NCBI RefSeq assembly: GCF_027942865.1
Contig: NC_134516.1
Coordinates: forward strand, 23,649,822-23,713,821
Length of the DNA: 64,000 nt
Origin: Odontesthes bonariensis
Lineage: Eukaryota; Chordata; Actinopteri; Atheriniformes; Atherinopsidae
Reading direction: 5' to 3'
The notes below the pieces were generated by a model, which ran no database searches, was not told where the DNA came from, and saw only the letters and a program-made list of their open reading frames with translations. Position numbers and translations under genes: made by a program. This document shows, piece after piece, positions 13,336 through 24,650 of the stretch (its first letter is position 1; each line of letters starts with the position of its first letter).

Positions 13336-14376
13336 TTAAAACTCTGTGATCCTGCGGAGGGAGACAACACCAGGCGAAGACGCCCCCCAGTCGCTGTGCT
13401 GCTGGTACTCGCCGCGCTCCAGAAGGAACTGGTGCCCTCTGTAGTTGGGGAGGTCGTAGAACACCCAGGCGCCGTCTGTCACCACACAGGAGTAGACCTC
13501 ACGCATCTTGTAGGTATCATACAATGCAGGACAGTCGTCAGAGCACTCCACCATCTGCCCTCCAAAGTCTGGCCTCTCGTACAGCCTCAGCTTCCACGCT
13601 GTGCTGTAGACCTGCAAACAAATGACAAAAGCCGTCAAGACCGCTGGGCTTTTAAATTATGTTTCTGGTCACTATGACGTATGTCACCTCGTTCATCGGC
13701 TAACTGCCTTCCTGTTTGGACAGATTGAGCCATTTACAGGCCTACATTGTTAAAAAATACTGAAGACTTGAGAGAAACGAGAGCTTTGGCAGTCTGCAAT
13801 AATTTGATCAACTGTAAATTGCTTTTACTGCATGATTTTGAACTCTTAGATTAATTTGTTCACTTTCTCAGACTTATATTTAGGTTGCTGCCAGAAGTGC
13901 GTCCTGTTGTCTGCTTGTTCGGCGGGCTAGTTTAGCCTCGTGCACTCAGCAGTCCCGTGCCCTGTGCGTTGCAGTCCTGCTGTAAAACATTTCCTTTTAC
14001 ATAATTGGTTTAGAACACTTTACTTCATAACTCCATGAGCACTCTCACATTCTTTACAGCCCGGCAGGATTTGACGCTGTCGCTGAAGGCCATCCACTGC
14101 TGGTTGTCGGCATACTCCCCAGGGCTGAGAACATACTGGAAACCCTTGTAGTTGGGCCTCTCATAGATCACCCACGCACCGCTCTCCACCCGGATGGAAT
14201 TGCAGCGGCTGAAGTACGTGAGCAGATCGGTGCAGTCGCTGCTGCAGTTGTAGCAGCGACCCAGGAATTTCTTCTCCTCAAAAAAAGTGATCTGAGGAGA
14301 ACATGTTTGATTAATAAAGTGAAAAGCTTAAACGGTCTTTGTACGGCTGTTGAAGGGTTTCTCTTACCTTCCCCAT
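13336..14376 (-). CDS. Gamma-crystallin C
   Basis: Two-domain gamma-crystallin. Minus-strand exons: 14376-14368 (MGK, donor GTAAGA), 14291-14049 (81 codons, starts [16 protein letters not shown], donor GTGAGA) and 13611-13336 (91 residues plus stop, starts [16 protein letters not shown]). Total is 175 aa. An alternative donor (GTAAAG) lies nine bases earlier; the later one keeps the 81-codon length of the paralogues. Core tryptophans are all kept (SGAW, QQW, DGAW, SDW). Compared with A and B the first strand is diverged (ITFFEEKKF instead of IIFYEDKNF). AATAAA is at 13281-13276. No convincing TATA box was seen. Confidence 0.9.
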
Positions 14377-16362
14377 TTGGATGCAGTGTAGACCTCATTC
14401 TTTCCTGCAGCACCATCAAAGTATTTATCGATAAACAAAATGTGCAGAGTGTGGCAAGTCTTTGATACCCAAATGAGGTAGATTTACATATCAGCAAAAT
14501 GGCTTGGGGCTGTTTGATTTGCCTTTGTTCCAGCCTGATGATGACTCTGTATCAAACGCATGCTGGAACAGTGAAGGCAGAGGTTCAGTGTCAGCTGCAG
14601 TGACCTGAATGATTATTTGACTGAATAACATTTTAAGTATATCATTGTTATCCGTGATTTTGTCTGATCCTGTTTCAGGAACTTTGTTCTAGATAGACAC
14701 AAATAATGATGATGTGACTTTGGTTTAATACTGAAAATATACAACACAGAAAAAAAATCAAGCACGTTTTTTTATGCAGTTTCAAATGCTCACACCTAAT
14801 AGTATCAGAGAGAACTCTCTCAAGAGGTAATAAGTGAATCTGCCTGCTGATATTTAGGCACATTTGTGGAAGTTTTACCATCTAACAAATTAGACTTTAT
14901 CAATTAAAAATGGAGGGTTTATGTGGTTCATATACAAAAAAGTATATATTCTATATTAGACTTGGAGTATGACAGCATGACAGCACACTGTATTAAATAA
15001 AAGCAGGTCATTTTGTGTTCCTTTATTGCTTTTGTATTTTAGCTCTTATTTTTCATGTTGGTGTTGATTTAGGGTCTATTTAAAAAAGAAAAAAGCTGAT
15101 AATAATGTAGGGTCATGTTTATAAATAATCAGTTGACTTTTCAGTTCTTTATGAACATTAATACTATGTACAGATACATACAACATGTTTAAAGCAATAA
15201 GTGAGTCTTTTTTATGAATAAAGATATTACATTCAGGACGTTGTTCAGTCACAAAATGTTAATTTGTTCCTCAAGGTGCAATTTTAGTCCACCAACCACA
15301 GATAACCCTAAAATACAGTAAAAGTACACAAGAGAAGTTAAAATACGCAGACTTTTATTACTTTGTGCACTCCATAGGTTGCCTGCAGATTCACATGAAA
15401 AGCTCATATGAAAGAGTGTGAAGAGACAACTGCTCGCATCTTAGCCTGTTGCCTCCCATCATAACTAAATCAGCAGTTTGAGACACACTCACTAATCCTA
15501 CAACTTGTGGTTCTGGTATTCAATGAAGAGGATGTGAGGAGCCTTTGGAACGACCAGTGTTTGCTCCTCTTAAACTTGCCAGAAATGGAGGGATAATTAA
15601 ACCGATCCATTTGATCTCCTTTCTTTTAAATCCTTGGTTCCCGTTGGGCATGCCCACACATATCAGCCTGACATCGGTGTTGGACGATGCTCAGATTGTT
15701 AACTGCAGTAAACAGGATAACATAAATCAGCAGCAGTGCCCAGTGTTTATCTGTTGTGTCCTGGTTGTGGTGCGTTGACTTTAATTTTGCTCGGAACGAA
15801 AACACATCTTTGGGCCACGTAGGCACTGAAAAGTCATTGAGTTGGTAATGATTTAACAGAAAGGTTCTTTTTATATTACAGTTTATATTAAAGTTGTTTT
15901 ATATATCTTTTAAAAAAAATGTTTTGTGCTTATTTGATGATAGTGTAATACAGGGCGGAAATACTTTAAAACTGTTAATTCAGTTTTGATAAAGCATATT
16001 TCAGCGTTTCCTTGACATCAAAAGGAAAATACTTTTTTTTTTTTAAATGTTAAAGGCTAATTTGTTATCTTCAACATCAGTATTGGCCCAGGAATTTCAC
16101 ATTTGGTGTGTCCCTAGTTTCCTTGTTGTTATTTACTTTACTGCGATTTCAATGCATTTCTACCAGTAACATTTGGGCTATTTTGCATTTCAGCTCATTA
16201 AAAATCCAGTGAACGTTGATGTTATCTTACACCATCAGTGCTGGTTCTTCCATCAGTAAATAAAATAAAGTGACCAAATTTACACCACAATGAAAAGCAG
16301 ATACCAGAAACATAGGATTTCAGCTTGCTTTATTTTTTCATCTGGTACATTCAGGCTTTGAT
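14377..16362. other. Intergenic, nothing recognised
   Basis: AT-rich sequence with short frames only. No exon, transposon end or RNA gene could be supported. Confidence 0.5.
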
Positions 16363-17407
16363 TTAATAGGTGTCCATGATGCGCCTGACGGAGCTGAACC
16401 TGGTAATATTTCCCATTCCCATCTCTCTGAGGTTCCTGTACTCTCCTGGCCTCAGGTAGATCATCCGGCCTCTGAAGCCCGGCTGCTCGTACATCAGCCA
16501 GTGACCGTCCATCACGTTGCAGGACTGGCATTCAGACATGCGGCTGCGCTCCATCATGTTGTCGCAGTCCTCCATTAGCTCGTGCATCTGCCCTCCGAAG
16601 TTCTCCCTCTCAAAGATCCTCATTCTGAAGGGCCCCCGGTGCTGAGGAGGGAGGAATATCCCAGATATGACTTTGGAATCCTGACTGATAATAACTATTC
16701 AGTCTCACCTTTAAATCTACAAATTAGTATTTCCTTCAGGTGCATGGAAGGGAAGTAGAGAGATGTCCCAATTCATCGTAACAATAGCGAATGGTCCCAC
16801 TCAGGTGAGTATAGATAAGAAGGTTAGAGTTAAGTGGACCCTGCAGTTAGAACTACTACTTATTTTTAAAGTTTAAAGTCTAAAATGTTTAAAAAAAAAT
16901 CCAAATCAGCTGCCTAAAGTAGTCCTAAAGAAATATCCTCTCTGGTGGAACTGTGGCCCAATGCAGCTGAGTGTGTCAAACACCTCCACCTACCATGGGG
17001 ATCATGCGACAGGATCTGATGCAGTCGCTCGTGCTGATTCCCATCAGGCGTTGGTTGTCTGGATACTCGCCCCTCCTCACCAGCGTCTGATGGCCCATGA
17101 AGTTGGACTTCTCGTAGACCATGAAGAGGCCGTTCTCCACCCTGCAGGAGTTACACTTGTTCAGGAAGGAGGTGAGCTCGGGGCAGTCGCTGCTGGTCTC
17201 ATAGGAGCGACCCTGGAAGTTCCTGTCCTCGTAGAAAATGATCTGCAAAAGAAAAAGAAATATATGTCAAAAAAATATTTCCCAGATATTTTGATGTTTG
17301 TCAGTTTAAGGTTGGCTGTGATAGGCAGCCAATTTTCTCTTTAAATGTTTGCAAAGTTGCAATTTCTTTGGTGTTTTGACAGTTTTACTTACCCTCCCCA
17401 TGGTCAT
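16363..17407 (-). CDS. Gamma-M-type crystallin D
   Basis: Fish-type gamma-M crystallin. Minus-strand exons: 17407-17393 (MTMGR; the second ATG at 17401 has the better ACCATGG context and gives MGR), 17242-16994 (83 codons, starts [15 protein letters not shown], donor GTAGGT) and 16641-16363 (92 residues plus stop, starts [15 protein letters not shown]). Total is 178-180 aa. Three core tryptophans are replaced: W to F in NGLF, W to L in QRL, W to M in REMGMG. Only DGHW is kept. Methionine content is high ([15 protein letters not shown]). These are gamma-M traits, linked to dense packing in fish lenses. AATAAA is at 16334-16329. It is divergent from E, with a well-formed promoter. Confidence 0.92.
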
Positions 17408-17460
17408 GATTTTTGTGAGCCAATCTCAGATGTACAGCATCAACATCGACCCTTCTCCCT

Positions 17461-17519
17461 TTTTATACATTGCACAGCTGTAGGATTTCCACATGGCTTG
17501 TGCTGAAACCTTTGAGTCA
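17461..17519 (-). promoter_or_regulatory. Crystallin D promoter: TATA box and Maf/AP-1-type site
   Basis: Minus-strand TATAAAA at 17467-17461 lies about 60 bp upstream of the start. A TGAGTCA core (17513-17519, plus strand) lies 46 bp further upstream. Large-Maf proteins act through such sites (MARE cores) in vertebrate crystallin promoters. The site is visible; its use is inference. Confidence 0.6.
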
Positions 17520-17937
17520 TCAATCTATATTGTGGCACAGAGCAGCACTATAGGGTGGCAGACTTTACTGTATGTCAGAATCTGCAATACTGTTGGAACT
17601 GAATTGAATATTTGATTTTATGCTTGCTTCTGGCAATGTCAACTATTTAATTCACATCTTTCTGCAAAGTTCTATAAAGGCGGGGCATCAGATGTAAAGA
17701 TGAGACTTAACGTTGTGAAAGCATCATTCAGCAAATTGCAAGAATTTCTGTGGACTGAACCAAGGAACAAAGCTTTGGCCTTGTGTCAAAAATAAAAAAT
17801 GCAATAAATATGAAATCATTACAGGAATATTTTCCTTTTGTTGTGACCTGGCATGACCTCTCTGAACTACATCTAACACAATAATAACTATTCAGGTGTA
17901 CCGTAAAAATCAATGCAGAGTCACGTGAACCTCATGA

Positions 17938-17992
17938 TGAGTCATGATCTTTCAAACAAAAGTGTGCAAGGTGGTCTGCAGCTGATATAAAA
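17938..17992 (+). promoter_or_regulatory. Crystallin E promoter: Maf/AP-1-type site and TATA box
   Basis: TGAGTCA at 17938-17944 sits inside a GATGAGTCATGATC near-palindrome. TATAAAA at 17986-17992 lies 44 bp upstream of the ATG. Spacing and order mirror the crystallin D promoter across the shared intergenic region. Confidence 0.65.
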
Positions 17993-18035
17993 GTGGAATA
18001 GATTGGCATCATTGAGGAAAACTGAAACCGTCACC

Positions 18036-19447
18036 ATGGGCAGGGTAATATATCTGTAATGTGCTTGTATGCTGTGAGATCTGATGATACAAGTATGACT
18101 GTCGTGAAAGGCTTTAACGTGCAAAAGAAAATCCTCCCGTATAATAAATCCTCCCACGTCGGAGAAGCTGTAACTCACAACCCTTTCCTGTTTTCTTGCC
18201 GCAGATAATTTTCTACGAGGAGAAGAACTTCCAGGGCCGATCCTATGAGAGCAGCAGTGACTGCTCTGACATCCATATACACCTGAACCGCTGCAACTCC
18301 TGCAGGGTTGACAGCGGTTGCTTCGTGGTGTACGACCGTGCCAACTTCATGGGTAACCAGGTCCTCTTAAGGAGAGGAGAGTTCTCTGATTTTCAGCGCA
18401 TGACGGGCATGACAGGCATGATGGGCATGATGGGCATGGCAGTGATGGATACCATTCGGTCCTGCCGCATGATCCCTACGGTGAGATATTTTGGTGTTTC
18501 TTTTGTCTCAAGCAGGATTCTTGCAGGTACCTTTAGACCATCATTGTCATGTCAGTTGAAAAAAATTCAACTGTCTTTGATAGCTTTGTGAGCCTAAAGC
18601 ACTAATCCAAGTCAAGAAGGGTGGTCTAGAACAGGGGTTCCCAAACTTTTCCATGCCAAGGCCCCACAAACAGTATTAGCTTCTGGCCGGGGACCCCCTT
18701 TTGCAAACCACAGACAATGCTTATCTAACTTTTAGAACGTATTTTCTTTGTTTTATTCACGGACAGTAGCTCGCCGTGTGACTGCAGCCTAACTAAATGC
18801 TCTTCTTTACGTCTGAAGAAGTCGACCGTTTTTACGGACTCTGCCAGATGTTTTTGTATCAAGTAACGCTGAAGTTTCGAAGGTTTTAAACACTCATTGA
18901 GTGTTTCTGTGTATGCTGCATCATACTTTCTGGTTTTAGTTGGCCAGTTCCTTCGGTCTCTCCCTAGTGAAAAACCCGTCCATTTTGGCTAAGCTACCTA
19001 CATGCTAGCTTGAGGAGCAGAGCAGCTTGAGAACAGGTGCAAACCGCCAGGTCTACGATGTTTTGACTGGCAGCCAATCAGAAAGACAAGCAGCCGCGGC
19101 CCCCACTTTGAAAACCACTGGTCTAGAAAATCAGCAGAGTACCAACTTGTCTTTACTTCCTCAAACAGCTCAGGGGACAGTTCAGGATGAGGATCTACGA
19201 AAAGGAGAGCCTTGGAGGCCAGATGCATGAGCTGATGGAGGACTGCGAGTCTCTCCAGGATCGATTTTACATGTCTGACTGCCAGTCTTGCATTGTGATG
19301 GACGGCCACTGGCTGATGTTCGAGCAGACCAACTTCAGAGGCCGGATGATATATGTTCGGCCCGGAGAGTACAGGAACCTCCGAGAAATGGGAATGAGCA
19401 ACTTAATGAAAATCAGCTCTATCAGACGCATCACAGATGTGTGCTGA
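18036..19447 (+). CDS. Gamma-M-type crystallin E with expanded Met-Gly loop
   Basis: Plus-strand exons: 18036-18044 (MGR, donor GTAATA), 18205-18480 (92 codons, starts [15 protein letters not shown], donor GTGAGA) and 19169-19447 (92 residues plus TGA, starts [15 protein letters not shown]). Total is 187 aa, longer than its paralogues because the N-terminal domain carries a [11 protein letters not shown] run around exon residues 68-80, where relatives have the second core tryptophan. Three of four core Trp are absent (SGCF, the Met-Gly loop, LREMGM); DGHW is kept. AATAAA is at 19482-19487. Intron 2 hosts a hAT-type MITE. It is the nearest relative of D in the window. Confidence 0.92.
18632..19120. 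mobile_element. hAT-type MITE in crystallin E intron 2
   Basis: The element begins CAGGGGTTCCCAAACTTTT and ends TTTGAAAACCACTG. It is flanked by a perfect 8-bp duplication GTCTAGAA (18624-18631 and 19121-19128). No transposase frame is present. Confidence 0.85.
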
Positions 19448-19943
19448 CTGTCATCCGTGCCACAAGAAACTGTAGAACAAAAATAAAAAAAACATGTTTT
19501 GAGGCATCTCTTTTTCTCTGGTGTAGTGATTAACTGATATGGGTCTCACTTCTTTCTTTAGAGAGAAATTCAATCAGAAACCTTTCTATTCCCGATTTAA
19601 GTCGACTCCTTTATTGCAAATCTCCATGACGTACACAAATGATGAACATTTCAATACTGTTGGGACAGGGGGTATAAACACTATAAAGTCTGCATTTGGA
19701 AGAAAAAAAACACCAACAGTGGCCAATAGGGTGGAACTTTTTTTACTGCAAGATTTTTACTATACGTTGTAAAGCATGTGACCCTAGCCCTAGAAGGAAA
19801 ATAAGGCCGGATGCATGTGAGCATGTTCACGTATGGCTTCTTCTTTCCATGACAGAGCTTTAACCTGCGTTTGTGGACGGCATAGTGAACGGTCAGTCAC
19901 TGATTTCTGGAAGTGTTCCTGAGTCCGTGCAGTAATTTCTATG

Positions 19944-20900
19944 CAGAGATGTATAGTAACGACGTAGAACTACTTCACTACTCTACTTAACTACTACAAT
20001 CTGTACTCTGCTGGAGTATTGTTTTTTTCTCCTATTTCCACTTTTACTTCAGTACATATTTTTAATGAGTTTAGTACTTTTACTCCGATACATTTTTTAT
20101 GTGCTGCATAGTTACTCGTTATTATAAACGCACACACACACACACATAAAAAAGTACACTCATTCATGCACAAACACACCCACACGCATACAAACACGCA
20201 AACATACATAGAAAAACAAACACAGAGTGACACACAAGCATGCACACAGTTTAAGAAGGGGAAAAGTTTAGAGAAAAAAAAGCACAAGCAGGGAAGAGAG
20301 GGGAGGGATGCTTTAAATGGAGAGGTGACATGCTTGATCTGTTTGTTCACAAAGAGTTAAGCCCAGTGTTTTCAGGTGTTCTAATCACTTTTTGTTTTTA
20401 CATGACATTTGTATTTGTTTGTGGCCTACTGGCCTTGAGATTTTTTTAACAAGTTGAAAGAAAATGGCAAGGATGAAAAGAAAATGTGTAATGTGTGAAG
20501 TGATGGGAGATGCTTTAAAGGGGGAAGGGACATATACTTGCCAATACATATTCTTTTGTTCGAAAGAGTTAAGCTCAATGTTTAAAGGTGCTCTTGTGCA
20601 TTCTGCTGTACTGCTGTTACAGCCAAACACTTTGAAAAATATAAACAATTTGATTTTCAAACTTTCGACTGATTTCTTTAATAACTACATTACACAATAC
20701 TTTTACTTTTACTTTCAGTACTTGAGTAGTAATTTTAAAAATAAACTATTTGCAATACTTAAGTACAAAACATGTTTAATACTTTAGTACTTCCACTTAA
20801 GTACGGTGCTTAAAGTGCACTTCTACTTCTACTCAAGTCACTTTTTTGATAGAGTACTTGTACTTCTACTCAAGTCTGAATCGCTAGTACTTTATACATG
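19944..20900. mobile_element. hAT-like non-autonomous element
   Basis: A perfect 8-bp duplication TTTCTATG (19936-19943 and 20901-20908) flanks a segment starting CAGAGATGTATAGTAACG. Its right end TACTTTATACATG appears to have lost a few terminal bases. The interior shares the AGTACTT/TACTCAAGT vocabulary of the element at 8890-9612, so the two are probably related. Confidence 0.75.
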
Positions 20901-22807
20901 TTTCTATGACAAAATCATGTCCTTTTTTAACACGGTGCTGCCCAAGGGCCTGAAGATCCAGTACTGCTTTTCAGATTCTCTGAATCGTTTGATGATATCA
21001 TGTAGGCTGTAGATGATGGAATATTCAAAGTCTTTTATGTTGAGGAACATTATTTGGCTTCCTCAAGCTCCAGAAAATCTTTTGCAGGTTACTGAGCGCC
21101 TGCCAGTTTTTACATCTGAGAGAATTTGCCTCTCTGGAGTGACCTTTTTTCTTTACATTTGATCATGTTACTGACCTTCTGCCAATAAACTAATTAGCTG
21201 CGACAAGTTCATACAGTTGTTTCTGTTGCACCACTCGATTTTTCAGCCTTCTGTTGCCCCGTCCCAAACATCTTGAGACCATGTTGCTGCTCTCAAATTC
21301 AAGACAAGCTAAAAATTTTCATGAGATCATGCGTCAGTTCCAACATTTGGTATGTTTTCTATGTTTTTTTTGTAAATGAAATGTTGTCTTTTGAGGTTTA
21401 GAAATCTTTGCAGTGTTTTCATTCTGATTCTAAACTAGTTCCCAAATATTTTCGTAATTGGGTTTGTATATTGCTGTGCGTTGGATTAAGATGGTCGCAT
21501 AGACAAAATGACCACGGGACGCCTTTGTGGACCCAATGAGATGTTGTTTTGACTGTTAGCCACCGCATGGAACTAGTAATAGCAGAAGGCAGTTGTAGGA
21601 TTTAGTTTTTTCCTCCTTCAACCTTTCATAGATGAACATAAAATATAAGCATCTATCTGAAATGCTGAATCCGTGTCCTACAATGAAAATGATTAATGTG
21701 CATTAAATCTAGTTTGCTTTGTCACCATGAAGTGTGCCCCACCACAGTTTAATTTGAGTGACCGCATTGTTCACAGCTTTTAATGTACTGTACAGTGCAG
21801 CAGGGGCTTCTATGATGAGCTGACTCGGTTATTTCATACAACTGAAAGGCAGATTCTTTTGATGTCACTTGATGCAGAAGAACAACAGAAATAATGAGCG
21901 GAAAGGTAATGTAGGGCACAGATCTAGGTTGCAGCTAATGGGGGGACTAACTTATCTACATATTATGTCAAGCTAATTCATTTTATTGTGTAAATGTACA
22001 TAAATGCTGCAGCACAACGTCCATGAAAATATGTGTGAGGCAACTCAAGCTGCTCTGCTCTCTCACACTAATCTGTCTCACACTCTGCATGCCACATATC
22101 AAACGCACCCCTCCAATCTGGGCGGCCTATTTAAGCTGCAAAGCTCTCTGCTGCTACCCTCCAATAACGCACACTGCCCGCTTTTCAGTCCCTCCACCAC
22201 CCCAGCATCCACCTGTAGGCAAAATAGAGAGAGAGAAAAAAAAAGGCTGGGCCCCAAACTTAAATCATGTGCTTTTTAACAAAAAGGCAGTGCTAGCTAC
22301 TTTTTAGAGATCAGAGCTAATCTGCAGCCCTGCTTAACCGTGGGAAACGCTTCTGATGGTGGTGCAGTTACAATTATGCTGAAAAACAATGATTTTGTCA
22401 CTGAAAAGACGTGTTCGCCAAAAAGTCGCTAAAGTCGCCAGATGAGGTTTTTAGTCGCCAGAGACGGCCAAAAGCTGCTAAATCTGGTGACAAAGTCGCT
22501 AAGTTGGACACACTGATTGTGAGGCGCAGTGGGCTTGTAGATGGACTATTTTCACAATGTTTGCCTTTTCTTATATTATTTGACAATTTGGCCAATGTTT
22601 TAGCATTGTTTGACGATTACTTTGAATGCAGTGATGGTCTTTTACTTTGAGAGTCCTTACATTATCAACCCCCTCCCAAAAAAAAGGGGGTCTCGGCCGA
22701 CAGGTTGAGAACCACCGATATAGTACATAGAAAACTTAACTTTTGCTAAAAAGCAAAAAAAAAAAAAAAAATAATAATAATAATAACAACAAAAGGCCAG
22801 TGAATAA

Positions 22808-23778
22808 TAGCCTGGCTGACGCGTCCACAATCTCGATGAGATGGTGGTCTGGGAACTAGGTGTGCATTTTCTCGTATTTGAGGCGTGGTTTACGAATGCC
22901 TAAAGCCGTTTATTGGGCGCTACGAATGTCTATCAAATGACGTCAGGTTCTTCCCATGCTGCTTTGCGCGCGATTCATAGCCAATTGTATCACTTATACC
23001 AGATGACGATAGAAATTCGACGAGGAAGAAGAAAAAAAGTAAAATAAAAGTAAACTTGCGCTCTAAGCTACTTAAATTAACAACAAAGTAGGCCTATATG
23101 CTATATTCTACATGAATTTTTATGTTGTAGAGTTGTGAATTTATTTTAATAATGGAGAAATTGAGCAGCCTTGCTTTGTTGTCTACAGTAGTAGATCAAC
23201 CCTCATCTTACTTTGAAGCTCCCAGCTCCCAGAAGTGACGTCAACGAAGCTTTAGAAGCAGAAAAGCTATCAGGCTTGTGTTGATAAACTCCTGGACTAT
23301 GTACAAACTTCCAAATGCATCGTTTTGTGAGTACAGACCATATTTGTACTACTGTAGAAGTTTGGTGTCATGACATGTGATTTTAGTGTGGTAATTTTGG
23401 AGATACTGCCAGGGTCCGTCAGCGCTTGTACTAAACTATTTGGGATAACTCAGTAACTCAGCTGATGTTCAGCCAATATCGGAAAAACTTCGGGTGGGCT
23501 ACTTGGCTGGATGTCACGGTTCAAATGACCCTAGGGTGAATCTACTCTGAAACACTTTCTAAGGCTGCATTGAACGGTAACGTTGTGTCCGCTGTCAAGC
23601 TTCGGTGTAGCGCATGGACGTAATCATCGTCTTGCTGCGCGCCCCCCCCCCCCCCCCCCCCCCCCCCCGTTCTGTGATTGGTTCCCAAACTCTGGCAAAA
23701 ATAAGGGCGGTGGTTTCCAGGCTGACTTTGCAGTGAGAATGAAATCGAGCGCAAAGCAGCATGGGATTTCCCAGGCTA
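22808..23778. mobile_element. TAGCCTGG-ended MITE, copy 1 (9-bp duplication)
   Basis: The ends are TAGCCTGG and CCAGGCTA. A perfect 9-bp direct repeat AGTGAATAA (22799-22807 and 23779-23787) flanks it. It shares long subterminal sequence with the copy at 55214-55751, including a poly-C tract near the right end. A 9-bp duplication fits Mutator-like (MULE) elements best; the superfamily is inference. Confidence 0.85.
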
Positions 23779-24492
23779 AGTGAATAATGCACTCAAACTA
23801 CATTTGTTCAAGGGGCGACTTTTCCAAAATTTCCCTTTTTATTCCATGTAGGCACGTTTTCTAGAGATGAGCCGAGTGTCGTGCGTGACGCTGTGACGTC
23901 ATACGTAACGTCATGACGTCATCTAGCGACTTTTCAGAGCGCCGATAGCGACTTTCGTTGATTTTTCTTGGCAACACTGCTCACAATGCGAGGCATTGGG
24001 GGGTCCCCAGTCCAAATATGATTGTTTTGGGGGGTCACGGCCTAAAAAGGTTGAGAACCACTGTACTAGATGGCAGCCATCTTGAATTTCGCAGTCAAAA
24101 CAAAGTTGTAATATCAAAATGATGTCAGATTTGGAATCCTCATGGTTGACTTGTATGAAAAAGTGCCTTCATACATGATTCTAGCTCATCCAGATCAAAA
24201 GTAATTTTTTTAGAGATGGCGCCATTTTGAATTTGGCTCTCCAGCAAAAAATGCCGGGATTTTTGGGAGGGACATGGGGGCTAAATCTTTTCTAAAGGGT
24301 CCATAGAGGTCAAATCAATCATTAAAACATTGTTGCCAGAGGATGGTCACAGAACCTCACATTATGACCCAACTATTAATAAAAGTTTAGAGAGATTCCC
24401 ACGAGTTGTCTGACTGAACTCTTTACTTTATCAGATAGCTCTTAAAGTGTTGTAATGTTGTGGACCCAAACGCAATCTGTCTTTCTCTCCAG

Positions 24493-24650
24493 ATCATTTT
24501 CTTGGAGGAGAAAAACTTCCAGGGCCACTCGAATGAGAGCATCAGCGCCAATGCAGCTTCTGCAGGGCGGAGAGCAGGACCCTCGTGGTCTCTGAGCAGC
24601 CCAACTTCTTCATGGCCAAATTGATGGCAAACCTCACCACTCTGGTACGA
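24493..24650 (+). pseudogene. Gamma-crystallin exon 2 remnant
   Basis: After a good acceptor (TTTCTCTCCAG) the sequence reads IIFLEEKNFQGHSNES, clearly the start of a gamma-crystallin second exon. A deletion of roughly 20 codons then shifts the frame. The continuation in another frame (CRAESRTLVV, then PNFFMA) matches the middle of the same exon. No matching first or third exon was found nearby. It is a dead eighth member of the cluster, closest in start sequence to E. Confidence 0.85.

Larger units (their letters stand above)
19448..24492. other. Repeat-rich intergenic region between crystallins E and F (left half)
   Basis: No intact gene is seen. It holds the hAT-like element at 19944-20900 and the TAGCCTGG element at 22808-23778. 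Several hAT-type termini, such as GGTTGAGAACCACCG near 22700 and GGTTGAGAACCACTG near 24050, mark further decayed copies. A block at about 21240-21470 resembles a dispersed fish DNA-transposon end and is unassigned. Confidence 0.5.

Noticed and set aside
14168-14497. 109-codon minus-strand frame over crystallin C exon 2
   Set aside because: It is a shifted frame of the crystallin exon; the true frame has family motifs and proper splice sites.
20130-20360. Cys/Val-rich frame with CVCVCV repeats
   Set aside because: It is translated CA/GT dinucleotide repeat inside a hAT-like element.
23640-23669. Poly-C run as a special structural motif
   Set aside because: It is internal to the TAGCCTGG MITE and also present in the copy at 55625-55640; it is a repeat feature and prone to sequencing error.
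22519-23987. CTCACAAT / ATTGTGAG as a hAT target duplication around 22.5-24.0 kb
   Set aside because: The two octamers are complements, not direct repeats, and both termini face the same way, so they belong to separate decayed copies.
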